This document shows positions 44,559 to 52,732 of a stretch of 64,000 bases of DNA, in pieces. Both the position numbers and the translations under genes were made by a program. The stretch's first letter is position 1. Each line of letters opens with the position of its first letter. This stretch comes from JACVRW01 sp963812415 (lineage in GTDB: Bacteria > Actinomycetota > Thermoleophilia > Solirubrobacterales > Thermoleophilaceae): NCBI GenBank assembly GCA_963812415.1, contig CAWEVH010000032.1, positions 62,001 through 126,000 of the forward strand, given 5' to 3'. The notes beneath the pieces were generated by a model. That model was not told where the DNA came from. It did not search any database and was given only the letters and a program-made list of their open reading frames with translations.

Positions 44559-46342
44559 CGCAGCCAGGTCTCCACGTTGACCAGCTGCCAGAAGAACATC
44601 ATGTGGTTCTCCGCCGCGCGTCCCGAGCTGACGATCTCGTCGTGCTCGTCGAGCAGCCGGCGGACCACCCGCAGGTCGTAGATCTCCGCCGCGGCGAAGC
44701 CCGGGTCCTCGATCAGCTCGAGCACCCTGCCCTTGCCTGCGCCCGCGAACCAGGTGTCCGCCGGCGCGTTCCACCCGGTCTTCTTGATGCGCGTGCGAGT
44801 CGCGTCGGGCAGGAGCCCGGCGGTCGCCATGCGCAGCAACCGCTTCGTCACGCCGTCGCGGATCTTGAGCTCGCCGGGCACGCGGAACATGAACTCGATC
44901 AGTCGGTGGTCGAAGAAAGGGTCACAGCTCCGGAGCCCGAAGGCGGCCGTCTGGCGGTCCTCGGCACGCAGGCAGCAGGGCGCCGTCTCACGAACCATGT
45001 CCTGATAGGTGCGGTTCTTCAGGTAGGAGCTGAAGGGCCGGTCCATCACCGGCTCGTACTCGCCGACATCGAAGAACTCGCGGTTGACCGCTTCCCGGTA
45101 GCGCTCGATGCGGACGCGATCCGGCAGGATGCGGCCCGGCACAGCCAGATCGACGACCCTACGAAGGGTCGACTCCATCACGTCCCAGTCCTTGCGGAAC
45201 ACCGGATGGTCGTGGTGTCGCACCCACTCGCGCACCTCGGTGCGCAGCGTGTCCTCGTCTCCCGCGGCGCGCAGATCGGCGAAGCGGTAGAAGAAGTACT
45301 CGTACTCGCCGGCGTTCAACTCGTCGCCGCCCAGGCCTCCGAACAGGGTGCGGAAGCCGCTCTCGGCCACACGGCTGCAGACGACGTGGTGGGAGAGCCA
45401 CGTCGCGGTCGCAACCGGCTCGTCGTGAACGTCGACCATGCGCTCGACCAGCCCGAAGACGTCGGGATCGTCGATCGCGATCGGGTGCCACTCGGAGACG
45501 GCCGAGTCGAGCATCGAGCGGATCTCCTCGGACTCGTCGAACTCGTGTCCTCCATAGACGGACGAGAAGGCGTCCTGGCGCTGATCGAGCGCGCGCACCG
45601 CCGCGGCGAGGACGGTCGAGGAGTCCATCCCGCCGGAGAGCGTGAAGGCGGGATCCGGGCCGGACTCGAGTCGGATCCGCACCGAGTCCTCCAGCAGCTC
45701 GCGGTAGCGCTCCGCCAGCTCCTCTGGTGACCCGTCGAGATCCGGCAGCTCCTCGAGCGACCAGAACGACTCGAGCGTGACGTCGCCGTCGTAGCGCAGC
45801 ACCTGGCCGCCCGGCAGCTGAGCGATGTCGCGGTACGGCGAGCCCTCCAGGTCGTTGTCGAAGGTGCGGTAGTGAGAGCCGGCCACGAGCCCCGCGTAGG
45901 TGCGGTCGATCTCCCGGCTCACCCAATCGAGGGTGAGCAGCGCACGCGGCCGCGAGGCGAATGCCAGCCCGCCCTCGCCGACCGCGTAGTAGAGCGGCCG
46001 CACGCCCACGCGGTCGCGGCCGAGCCACAGGGCGCCGCGATCCCAGACGGCGAACGCGAACTCGCCGTTGCAGCGCCTCGCCGCCTCGGTCACCCCGTGC
46101 TCCTCGACCAGGCGCGCGAGCAGCGCAGCGTCGCCGCGCTCGTCGCCGCCGAGCCGCGCCCGGTTGTGGATCGCACCGTCCAGCGCGACGACGACGCGCT
46201 CGCCCTCTGCCAGGCCCGGTGTGCCGCTGCCCACCCACCCGAGCGGCGCTATGAGGTGCCGCCGTCCGGCGGGGCATCGGCAGGCGGCGAGCAACCCGTC
46301 AAGGTCGGCGGGAGCGCCGACGGCTCCTGCGATTCGCGACAC
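44540..46342 (-). CDS. Asparagine synthetase-like amidoligase with degenerate glutaminase domain
   Basis: 600 aa from GTG 46342. The C-terminal synthetase half is well preserved: PP-loop 'TLSGGMDSSTVLAAAVRALD', 'YGGHEFDESEEIRSML', 'LFGGLGGDELNAGEYEYF', 'FGLRSCDPFFDHRLIEFMFRVPGELKIRDGVTKRLLRMA' and 'RTRIKKTGWNAPAD'. The N-terminal half lacks what a glutamine amidotransferase needs: position 2 is Ser (start 'SRIAGAVGA') where AsnB has Cys, there is no HRGPD block, and the YNGE motif reads 'VALDGAIHN'. The rest of that domain ('FAFAVWDRGALWLGRDRVGVRPLYYAVGEGGLAFASR') is kept. It may adenylate a carboxylate and accept ammonia or an amine from elsewhere, as beta-lactam synthetases do. The intact paralogue is at 47503. 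Confidence 0.88.
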   Translation of the reverse strand: MSRIAGAVGAPADLDGLLAACRCPAGRRHLIAPLGWVGSGTPGLAEGERVVVALDGAIHNRARLGGDERGDAALLARLVEEHGVTEAARRCNGEFAFAVWDRGALWLGRDRVGVRPLYYAVGEGGLAFASRPRALLTLDWVSREIDRTYAGLVAGSHYRTFDNDLEGSPYRDIAQLPGGQVLRYDGDVTLESFWSLEELPDLDGSPEELAERYRELLEDSVRIRLESGPDPAFTLSGGMDSSTVLAAAVRALDQRQDAFSSVYGGHEFDESEEIRSMLDSAVSEWHPIAIDDPDVFGLVERMVDVHDEPVATATWLSHHVVCSRVAESGFRTLFGGLGGDELNAGEYEYFFYRFADLRAAGDEDTLRTEVREWVRHHDHPVFRKDWDVMESTLRRVVDLAVPGRILPDRVRIERYREAVNREFFDVGEYEPVMDRPFSSYLKNRTYQDMVRETAPCCLRAEDRQTAAFGLRSCDPFFDHRLIEFMFRVPGELKIRDGVTKRLLRMATAGLLPDATRTRIKKTGWNAPADTWFAGAGKGRVLELIEDPGFAAAEIYDLRVVRRLLDEHDEIVSSGRAAENHMMFFWQLVNVETWLRWLKQV

Positions 46343-46344
46343 GC

Positions 46345-47094
46345 CTACTTGATCGCGTAGACGACCAGCATGCTTTGCAGATAGCTGTCGTAGCCGCGTT
46401 TCCGTGCCTCCGACGGCGGCAGCTCGTACTGCGAGAGGCACGGCTCGACGAGGCTCCAGCCGGAGAACAACGACTGAACCTCCTCCCTCGTGAAGAAGTG
46501 GCTCAGCCCGATGTTGGTGAGGTAGTAGCGCGACCCGCCCTCGTCGAGCTGCAGCGTCCCCGGATCGTCGGAGAGTTGCTCCCCGGCGTGCTGCTGGAAC
46601 ACCGTATGCCCCTGCTCGAGCATGTGGCCCACGAATACGCCGCCGGGACGGACCAGGCGGTCCACCTCGCGGAAGGCGGCCTCGCGGTCCTCCCGGTTCA
46701 GATGCTGGAAGACGCACGACTCGAGTGCCCCGTCGAGAGACGCGTCCGGGAGCGCGACGTCTGTGACCGATCCTTCGACCAGCGCCCCCACGCGTTCGAC
46801 CAGGCCGCTGCGCTCGAGCGACTCGCGCGCCAGGCCAAGCGCCGTCGGCGAGATGTCCACCCCGGACACCGTGATGCCCTTCTCGGCCAGCCAGACCAGG
46901 TTGGGCCCCGCACCACAGCCGAGCTCCGCGAACTGCAGGTCAGGTAGCTCGTTCGCGACGTAGCGGTCGCGCAGGTAGTACGACACGCTCCGGACGAGCG
47001 CCTCCACGGGGGCGGTGTTGTACGCGCCGCCGGCGATCTGCTCCTCGAAGGAGGCCTCCCACGTATCGCGCATCTCCTGGTCGCGGATGCTCAT
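46345..47094 (-). CDS. Class I SAM-dependent methyltransferase
   Basis: 249 aa from ATG 47094. 'LQFAELGCGAGPNLVWLAEKGITVSGVDISPTAL' is SAM motif I with the acidic strand; 'DGALESCVFQHLNREDREAAFREVDRLVRPGGVFVGHML' is motif II and III. A C-terminal part 'LSHFFTREEVQSLFSGWSLVEP' is typical. It is tightly packed in the operon: 3 nt before the amidoligase start and 10 nt after the 133-aa gene. Likely acceptor: an amino sugar or its amide. Unproven. Confidence 0.9.
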   Translation of the reverse strand: MSIRDQEMRDTWEASFEEQIAGGAYNTAPVEALVRSVSYYLRDRYVANELPDLQFAELGCGAGPNLVWLAEKGITVSGVDISPTALGLARESLERSGLVERVGALVEGSVTDVALPDASLDGALESCVFQHLNREDREAAFREVDRLVRPGGVFVGHMLEQGHTVFQQHAGEQLSDDPGTLQLDEGGSRYYLTNIGLSHFFTREEVQSLFSGWSLVEPCLSQYELPPSEARKRGYDSYLQSMLVVYAIK

Positions 47095-47104
47095 GACGGG
47101 CCAG

Positions 47105-47506
47105 TCAAGCAGAATCGCTGCTCGGCCCTGCGAGCACCTCCGCGACGGCAGCGTCGCCGTCGAGCCAGGCCGCCACGCGCATGCCCTCGGCTTCGATGTA
47201 GGCCTCGAAGATCTCTTCGCGGCCCTCCTCGACGAGCAGCAGGTACACCCGCTCGGCCTCCTGTCCCTCGCGCGGCATTCCCACAGCCAGCACCGCGCGC
47301 AGGCCGTGATCGCGTAGCCGGCCGTTGAGCGAGGAGGTCGCGTAGTAGCCCCATTCCTTGCGGGTCACGTCGAGTTCCGTGCCGGACGCCGTGACCAGAG
47401 TCACGACCTCGTCGGGCGCGAGCTCGAGATTGGCGACGTGCTTCAGCATGGCGCCACGCAGTCCGACCTCGAACTCCCTCGGCGGGTCGACTTGCTCGAT
47501 CCTCAT
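47105..47506 (-). CDS. Conserved-looking 133-aa protein, unknown function, in the amidotransferase operon
   Basis: 133 aa from ATG 47506, overlapping the asnB stop by ATGA. Soluble, no transmembrane helix or signal. Begins 'RIEQVDPPREFEVGLRGAMLKHVANLELAPDEVVTLVT' and continues 'DVTRKEWGYYATSSLNGRLRDHGLRAVLAVG' and 'AERVYLLLVEEGREEIFEAYIEAEGMRVAAWLDG'. Alternating hydrophobic pattern suggests a small alpha/beta fold. I do not recognise a family. Because its start is coupled to asnB, its product may work with that amidotransferase or with the methyltransferase that follows. Confidence 0.8.
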   Translation of the reverse strand: MRIEQVDPPREFEVGLRGAMLKHVANLELAPDEVVTLVTASGTELDVTRKEWGYYATSSLNGRLRDHGLRAVLAVGMPREGQEAERVYLLLVEEGREEIFEAYIEAEGMRVAAWLDGDAAVAEVLAGPSSDSA

Positions 47507-49335
47507 GGGTCGAATTCCTCCAGGAATAGCTTGGTGTTCAGGAAGTTGAACAGGAACTTGCTCTCGCTGTTGGGCAGCCAGTCGCGCTCGAGCATGCCCT
47601 CGATGCGCTCGCGCTTCACGTGGTCGAAGACCGGGCTCTCTGCCAAGAGCTCCGCGCGCACCTCCGGATCCCGCACGTCGAGGAAGGAGTGGATCGGGGC
47701 GTTGAAGCCCACCTTCCGGCGGTTGTCGAGAATCCTCTGCGGCACGATCCCCCGCATCGAGTCGCGCAGCACGGCCTTGGCCATGCCGCGCTGCACGAGA
47801 TACCCGGTCGGGATCCCGAGCGAGTACTCGAAGAGACTGCGGTCCAGGAATGGTGAGCGGTTCTCGATCGAGAACGACATCGCGTTGTGGTCGTCCTCGT
47901 GCAGGATCACCGGAACGGATTCGGCGAAGAGCTCGTTCAGCATCCGGTTGCGGAGGAGCTTGTCCGTGTAGCTGTGCTCGGTGAACCCCTCGCCGAAGGG
48001 AACCCTCAGGTGGGAGGCGAACTCCTCCGCTCCGAGGTAGACATGGTCGCGGCGAGCCGGGTCTGCGACGAAGTAGGTCGGGTCCTTGAGGAACGGGTTG
48101 CGCACGGTGGGCTCGACGTGCTCGCGCCAGCACTCGAGCGAACGCTCGTACAGGTCCTGCTCGGCGTGCACGTCGCGCAGGTACGCCAGGTGGTGGTCGT
48201 AGTAGCCGCTGAAGAGCTCGTCGGCCGCCGTTCCGCTGACCGAGATTCGGTAGCCGTGTTCCGCGATCGACTGCATCAGCAGCCAGTGGGCGTAGTAGGT
48301 GATGGTGTAGACGGGTGCGTCGTGCTGGCGGACGAGGCCACGCAGCCGGGGCAGGAAGTCCGCCGTCTCGACCGGGATGGGCGTGTGGCGCACCCCCAGC
48401 TGCTGGACGGCGTGGTCCACCATGTCCTGTTCCTCGTAGCGCTCGTCACGGTTCACGATCGTGAAGCCGTGGACGTCGTAGTCGAGCACGCGGCGGGCCA
48501 CCGAGATCAGCGAGAGCGAGTCGATGCCGCCGCTCATGCAGAAGGCGAGCGGGACGTCCGCGCGGAGGCGAAGCTCGACCGAGCGGATCAGCCGTTCGCG
48601 CGTGCCGGCCACCGCCTCCTCGTACGGGATCGAGTCCTCGAGCGGCGCCGGCCGGGACCAGTACGCGTCGCGCCGCTCGTCACCGCCGCTACCGATCCGG
48701 AGCGTCTGGCCCGCCGGTAGCTCCTCGACCCCGGCGAAGAAGGTTTCGCCGGTCTTGTACAGGGCCTTGTAGCCGTTGACCATGTAGCGATGCAGGTGGC
48801 GGTGGTTGACCGCGAGTCGACGCCCGACGAGCGACGCGATCAGCTTGACCTCCGACCCGAAGTACAGCCCCTCGCCGTTGCGGTACAGGTAGAGCGGCTT
48901 CTCGCCGAAGCGGTCGCGGCACAACCCCAGCTCGCCTGTCTGCGCGTCGTAGAGCGCGAACGCCCACATGCCCTCACAGCGGTCGGCGGCGCCCCAGCCG
49001 TCACGCGCCAGCAGCTCGAGCAGCACCTCCGTATCGGAGGTGGTCGAGAACTCGACGCCTCGGCGAGCCAGGTCCGCCCGCAGCTCGACGTAGTTGTACA
49101 GCTCGCCGTTGTAGGCGAGCCAGCGGTCGCCGATCTGAAAGGGCTGGTTCGCGCGCGGGTCGAGGTCGATGATGCTGAGCCGGGCGTGGAGAAGCTCCAC
49201 CCAGCGCCCGTCGGGCGTCTCGAAGCGGCGGTGCGTCTGGTCGTCGGGACCGCGGTGGCGCATGAGCCCGAGGGTCCGGCCTACGGCGCCGTCGTCGATC
49301 GGGCGCTCTCCCACGAAGCCGGCGATTCCGCACAC
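47503..49335 (-). CDS. asnB: Glutamine-hydrolysing asparagine synthetase family protein (AsnB-like)
   Basis: 610 aa from GTG 49335. N-terminal nucleophile Cys follows the start (MCGIAGFVGE); 'LGLMRHRGPDDQTH' and 'WLAYNGELYNYVELRADLARRGVEFSTTSDTEVLLELLARDGW' complete an intact glutaminase domain. The synthetase half has PP-loop 'FCMSGGIDSLSLISVAR', 'ISVSGTAADELFSGYYDHHLAYL' and 'AMSFSIENRSPFLDRSLFEYSLGIP'. Such proteins in polysaccharide loci amidate uronic or aldonic acids or acyl groups. It lies 9 nt after the WbpG-type gene and might also be the glutamine-derived ammonia source for it. Confidence 0.93.
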   Translation of the reverse strand: MCGIAGFVGERPIDDGAVGRTLGLMRHRGPDDQTHRRFETPDGRWVELLHARLSIIDLDPRANQPFQIGDRWLAYNGELYNYVELRADLARRGVEFSTTSDTEVLLELLARDGWGAADRCEGMWAFALYDAQTGELGLCRDRFGEKPLYLYRNGEGLYFGSEVKLIASLVGRRLAVNHRHLHRYMVNGYKALYKTGETFFAGVEELPAGQTLRIGSGGDERRDAYWSRPAPLEDSIPYEEAVAGTRERLIRSVELRLRADVPLAFCMSGGIDSLSLISVARRVLDYDVHGFTIVNRDERYEEQDMVDHAVQQLGVRHTPIPVETADFLPRLRGLVRQHDAPVYTITYYAHWLLMQSIAEHGYRISVSGTAADELFSGYYDHHLAYLRDVHAEQDLYERSLECWREHVEPTVRNPFLKDPTYFVADPARRDHVYLGAEEFASHLRVPFGEGFTEHSYTDKLLRNRMLNELFAESVPVILHEDDHNAMSFSIENRSPFLDRSLFEYSLGIPTGYLVQRGMAKAVLRDSMRGIVPQRILDNRRKVGFNAPIHSFLDVRDPEVRAELLAESPVFDHVKRERIEGMLERDWLPNSESKFLFNFLNTKLFLEEFDP

Positions 49336-49344
49336 GTCGAGACC

Positions 49345-50484
49345 TCAGGCGCCCGCCGGGACCTTGTCCCAGGGGAAGTCCTCGACGAGGAAGTCGTCGA
49401 TCACCCAGACCCCGTCCCGGCGCGACCAGATCTCCGGGTTGCGAAAGCGCTCGGCCAGCTCGAAGAAGTGCTCCGTGGAGATCCCCACGTAGTCGCAGAA
49501 CGCCTCGATGTCGGCGTGGGGAGTCTCGTCGCCGCGCTCGCGCAGCACCTCGATCGCCTCGTCGCGGGTCAGACGCCCGTTGCGGATCTCGAGCGAGAGG
49601 TTGTCGTACGTGCGGGTGAAGCCGAACTTGTGCCACTTCAGGTAGTGGTGGATGGAAATGAAGTCGTCGTCGATGTCGGCGTAGTCGTAGTAGCCGGTTT
49701 TCGCGCCGTCCTCACGGGACCGGAAGCCGTGCTCGCGGGCGACCTGCGCCGTCCGGGCGGGGTCCCAGCCGAAGAACCAGCCGAGGAACACCGCCTCGGT
49801 GCCGCCGGCCGCGAGCTCGTCGTCGCCGGGCCCGCGATAGGGGGTCAGCTCCTCGGCGGTGAGGTCGGCGGAGACCCAATCCGACGCGGTGGTTCCGTGG
49901 ACCGCTCCGTACTGCTTGATCCACGCGGCATCCAGCCGGAAGGAGTCGGCGTCGGGGCCCGTGCCGATGTACTCGGCGGCGGAGTTCTCGCCCCAGACGA
50001 CGAGGGGGACGTCGTAGCGCACGGCCACCGTCAAGGGGATGTTGAACAGCGCCAGGTGCATCGGGATCGCGGTCGTGCCGAAGCGCTCGAGCGAGCGAAG
50101 CATGAAGCGGCGCTCGACCTTCGGGTTGACGCTGAAGTCGACGTGGTCGAGCCCCAGCTCGATGAGGTTGTCGAGGTTGCGCTGACCGAGCTCCGTGCGA
50201 CCCGGCGTTCGCCACGTCACCGCGAGCGGACGCAGTCCGTAGTCGAGGCAGGTCACCGCCTGCCAGGTGCTGTCCTTGCCGCCGCTGACCGGGATGACGC
50301 AGTCGTACGGACGGCGCGCCTGCTTGACCCGGGCCACGAGCTGCTCGAAGCGGGCCAGCCGTCCCTCGCGGTCGACGAGCTCGCCGCTCTCGCGATGGTG
50401 GCGGCACGCGGAGCAGACGCCATCCGGCCCGATCTCGATGCCCGGACGGGTCTCGGGGATCACGCACGTCTCGCAGTAGCGCAC
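49345..50484 (-). CDS. N-acetyl sugar amidotransferase, WbpG family
   Basis: 379 aa from GTG 50484. The N-terminus carries a Cys4-type zinc site (CETCVIP...CSACRHH). The PP-loop is 'CVIPVSGGKDSTWQAVTCL', followed by 'PLAVTWRTPGRTELGQRNLDNLIELGLDHVDFSVNPK', 'PLVVWGENSAAEYIG' and 'YYDYADIDDDFISIHHYLKWHKFGFTRTYDNLSLEIRNGRLTRDEAI'. WbpG-type enzymes convert an N-acetyl group of a sugar nucleotide to an acetamidino group and normally rely on HisH/HisF-like partners for ammonia. None is seen in this window. It is the first gene of the 15-gene minus-strand operon, with a TAGCAT element 8 nt upstream. Confidence 0.92.
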   Translation of the reverse strand: MRYCETCVIPETRPGIEIGPDGVCSACRHHRESGELVDREGRLARFEQLVARVKQARRPYDCVIPVSGGKDSTWQAVTCLDYGLRPLAVTWRTPGRTELGQRNLDNLIELGLDHVDFSVNPKVERRFMLRSLERFGTTAIPMHLALFNIPLTVAVRYDVPLVVWGENSAAEYIGTGPDADSFRLDAAWIKQYGAVHGTTASDWVSADLTAEELTPYRGPGDDELAAGGTEAVFLGWFFGWDPARTAQVAREHGFRSREDGAKTGYYDYADIDDDFISIHHYLKWHKFGFTRTYDNLSLEIRNGRLTRDEAIEVLRERGDETPHADIEAFCDYVGISTEHFFELAERFRNPEIWSRRDGVWVIDDFLVEDFPWDKVPAGA

Positions 50485-50492
50485 GGCCGAGG

Positions 50493-50498
50493 ATGCTA
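50493..50498 (-). promoter_or_regulatory. -10-like TAGCAT for the 15-gene amidotransferase/NeuB operon
   Basis: Minus-strand TAGCAT (in GCTAGCATCC) ends 8 nt before GTG 50484. Likely the main promoter of the 34.9-50.5 kb operon. Confidence 0.45.
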
Positions 50499-50539
50499 GC
50501 CGCGCATGCCGGGTCCGCTCGGGGGCGAGGCGAGTGACT

Positions 50540-50545
50540 TACAGT
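50540..50545 (+). promoter_or_regulatory. -10-like TACAGT for gmd
   Basis: TACAGT ends 8 nt before ATG 50554, in the 69-bp divergent interval. Confidence 0.45.
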
Positions 50546-50553
50546 TCCCGGCC

Positions 50554-51546
50554 ATGACGACCGCCCGACGCGCGCTGATCACCGGCATCACCGGCCAGGA
50601 CGGCTCGTACCTCGCCGAGCTGCTGCTCGAGAAGGGCTACGAGGTGCACGGCATGGTGCGACGCTCGTCGACCGAGACCTTCCAGCGGCTCGAGACCTTC
50701 CGCGACGACATCGTGCTCCACACCGGCGACCTGCTCGACCAGCGCTCGCTCGTCGACGTGCTGCGCGAGTGCGAGCCGTACGAGATCTACAACCTGGCGG
50801 CGATGTCGTTCGTTGCGGCGTCGTGGTCGCAGCCCGTGCTCACCGCCGAGTTCACGGCCACGGGCGTCACTCGAATGCTCGAGGCGATGCGCGAGGTCAC
50901 GCCCGAGGCGCGCTTCTACCAGGCCTCCTCGTCGGAGATGTTCGGGAAGGTACGCGAGGTGCCCCAGCGCGAGAGCACGCCCTACTACCCGCGCTCGCCG
51001 TACGGGGTGGCCAAGTGCTATGGCCACTTCATCACGGTCAACTACCGCGAGTCGTACGACCTTTTTGCCTGCTCAGGGATACTTTTCAACCACGAGAGCG
51101 AGCGCCGGGGGCTCGAGTTCGTGACCCGCAAGGTCACCCACGGCGCGGCCGCCATCAAGCTCGGCCTCGCCGACGAGCTGGCGCTCGGCAACCTCGACGC
51201 CGAGCGCGACTGGGGCTACGCCAAGGACTACGTCGAGGCGATGTGGCTGATGCTCCAGCAGGACGAGCCCGACGACTACGTGATCGCGACCGGCCAGGCG
51301 CACAGCGTGCGCGACCTCGTGAACGTCGCCTTCGCGCGCGCCGGGCTCGACCCCGACAGGTACGTGCGGCTCGACCCGCGCTTCCTGCGCCCCGCGGAGG
51401 TCGAGCATCTCGTGGGTGACGCAACGAAGGCCCGCGACAAGCTCGGCTGGGAGCCGCACACGAGCTTCGAGGAGATGGTCGAGATGATGGTGGACGCGGA
51501 CCTCGAGCTGCTCGGGCGCGGGGTGCCCCAGAAGCAGGCCGGGTAG
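50554..51546 (+). CDS. gmd: GDP-mannose 4,6-dehydratase
   Basis: 330 aa from ATG 50554. Collinear with Gmd: 'RALITGITGQDGSYLAELLLEKGYEVHGMVRRSSTETFQRL' (GxxGxxG cofactor site), 'PYEIYNLAAMSFVAASWSQP', 'FYQASSSEMFGKVREVPQRESTPYYPRSPYGVAKCYGHFITVNYRESY' with catalytic Ser/Glu and YGVAK, 'GILFNHESERRGLEFVTRKVTHGAAAIKLG' and 'DWGYAKDYVEAMWLMLQQDEPDDYVIATG'. It makes GDP-4-keto-6-deoxymannose. An RMD-like reductase at 58079 would turn this into GDP-D-rhamnose. Confidence 0.95.
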   Translation: MTTARRALITGITGQDGSYLAELLLEKGYEVHGMVRRSSTETFQRLETFRDDIVLHTGDLLDQRSLVDVLRECEPYEIYNLAAMSFVAASWSQPVLTAEFTATGVTRMLEAMREVTPEARFYQASSSEMFGKVREVPQRESTPYYPRSPYGVAKCYGHFITVNYRESYDLFACSGILFNHESERRGLEFVTRKVTHGAAAIKLGLADELALGNLDAERDWGYAKDYVEAMWLMLQQDEPDDYVIATGQAHSVRDLVNVAFARAGLDPDRYVRLDPRFLRPAEVEHLVGDATKARDKLGWEPHTSFEEMVEMMVDADLELLGRGVPQKQAG

Positions 51547-51553
51547 GACCGCG

Positions 51554-52732
51554 GTGGCCGGCTCGCCCGCCGAGTGCGACCTGGCGGTCGTGGGCGGCGG
51601 CATCCTCGGCCTGGCGGTGGCGCGCGAGCTCGGCGCCCGGCGGCCCGGCTCGTCGCTGACCGTGCTCGAGCGCGAGGCCGAGGTCGGGACGCTCCAGACC
51701 GCCCACAACAGCGGCGTGATCCACGCGGGCATCTACTACGCGCCGGGCTCGCTCAAGGCTCGCCTGTGCGTGACCGGCGCGCGTGAGCTCTACGGCTACT
51801 GCGAGCAGCGAGGGATCCCCCACGAGCGCTGCGGGAAGCTGCTCGTGGCGCGCAACGACGCCGAGCTGGCGGGCCTCGACGAGCTCGAGGGCCGCGGTCG
51901 CGCCAACGGTGTGACGGGCCTGCGCCGGCTCGCGGCGGGCGAGCTCCGCGAGCTCGAGCCGCACGTGCGCGGCGCCGGGGGCCTCTACTCGCCCGACACG
52001 GGGGTGGTGGACTTCCAGGCCGTGGCGCGCTCGCTGGCCGCGGAGCTCGACGCGCGCGGCGTGCGGATCGCCACCTCCTGCGGGGTCGAGGGCATCGAGC
52101 AGCGCCCGGGCCGCATCGTGCTCCGGCACACCAAGGGCGAAACGCGCGCGCGCTTTGCGGTCTTCTGCGCGGGCGCGGCCGCCGACCGGCTGGCGGTGGC
52201 GGCGGGCGCCGCCGCCGACCCCCGCATCGTGCCCTTCCGCGGCTCGTATCTGTATCTGCGGCCCGAGCGCAGCCACCTCGTCAAGGGCCTCATCTACCCG
52301 GTGCCGGACCCGGCGCTGCCGTTCCTCGGCGTGCACCTCAGCCGGCACGTGGACGGCCGCGTCTCGCTCGGCCCGAGCGCCCTGCTGTGGCCGCGCGGGG
52401 TGGGCGACCTCGTCTGGCCGGGGACGGTCCGGATGGCGCGGCGCTGGTGGCGCGTGGGTGTCGACGAGCTGCGCTGGTCGGTCAGCCGCCGCCGCTTCGC
52501 CGCCGCGGCCGCGGAATATGTTCCCGAGCTGCGGCCCAGGGACTTCAGGGGCGGCTTCTCCGGCGTGCGCGCTCAGGCCGTGGGCCGCGACGGTCGACTG
52601 CTCGACGACTTCGTGGTCTCGCAGTCCGAGCGTGCGCTCCACGTCCGCAACGCTCCCTCGCCCGCCGCCACGTCCGCGCTCGCACTGGCACGCCTGATCG
52701 GCGACCGGGCGGATAGCCTCGCCGGCCGATGA
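51554..52732 (+). CDS. lhgO: L-2-hydroxyglutarate oxidase (LhgO family FAD enzyme)
   Basis: 392 aa from GTG 51554. FAD-binding start 'DLAVVGGGILGLAVARELGARRPG', followed by LhgO blocks 'VGTLQTAHNSGVIHAGIYYAPGSLKARLCVTGARELYGYCEQRGIPHERCGKLLVA', 'GVVDFQAVARSLAAEL', 'PFRGSYLYLRPERSHLVKGLIYPVPDPALPFLGVHLSRHVDGRVSLGPSALL' and 'GVRAQAVGRDGRLLDDFVV'. The family oxidises L-2-hydroxyglutarate to 2-oxoglutarate, passing electrons to the membrane quinone pool. Sitting between gmd and rfbC it is out of place for a repair enzyme; the substrate here might be a sugar-derived 2-hydroxy acid. Confidence 0.92.
   Translation: MAGSPAECDLAVVGGGILGLAVARELGARRPGSSLTVLEREAEVGTLQTAHNSGVIHAGIYYAPGSLKARLCVTGARELYGYCEQRGIPHERCGKLLVARNDAELAGLDELEGRGRANGVTGLRRLAAGELRELEPHVRGAGGLYSPDTGVVDFQAVARSLAAELDARGVRIATSCGVEGIEQRPGRIVLRHTKGETRARFAVFCAGAAADRLAVAAGAAADPRIVPFRGSYLYLRPERSHLVKGLIYPVPDPALPFLGVHLSRHVDGRVSLGPSALLWPRGVGDLVWPGTVRMARRWWRVGVDELRWSVSRRRFAAAAAEYVPELRPRDFRGGFSGVRAQAVGRDGRLLDDFVVSQSERALHVRNAPSPAATSALALARLIGDRADSLAGR
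52714..52719 (+). promoter_or_regulatory. -10-like TAGCCT inside lhgO, for rfbC
   Basis: TAGCCT ends 9 nt before ATG 52729. It lies within the last codons of lhgO. Confidence 0.35.

Noticed and set aside
48790..50499. 569-codon plus-strand frame opposite asnB and the WbpG-type gene
   Set aside because: Antisense shadow: Val/Glu/Asp/Arg-rich, no motifs, and both opposing genes are clean and recognisable.
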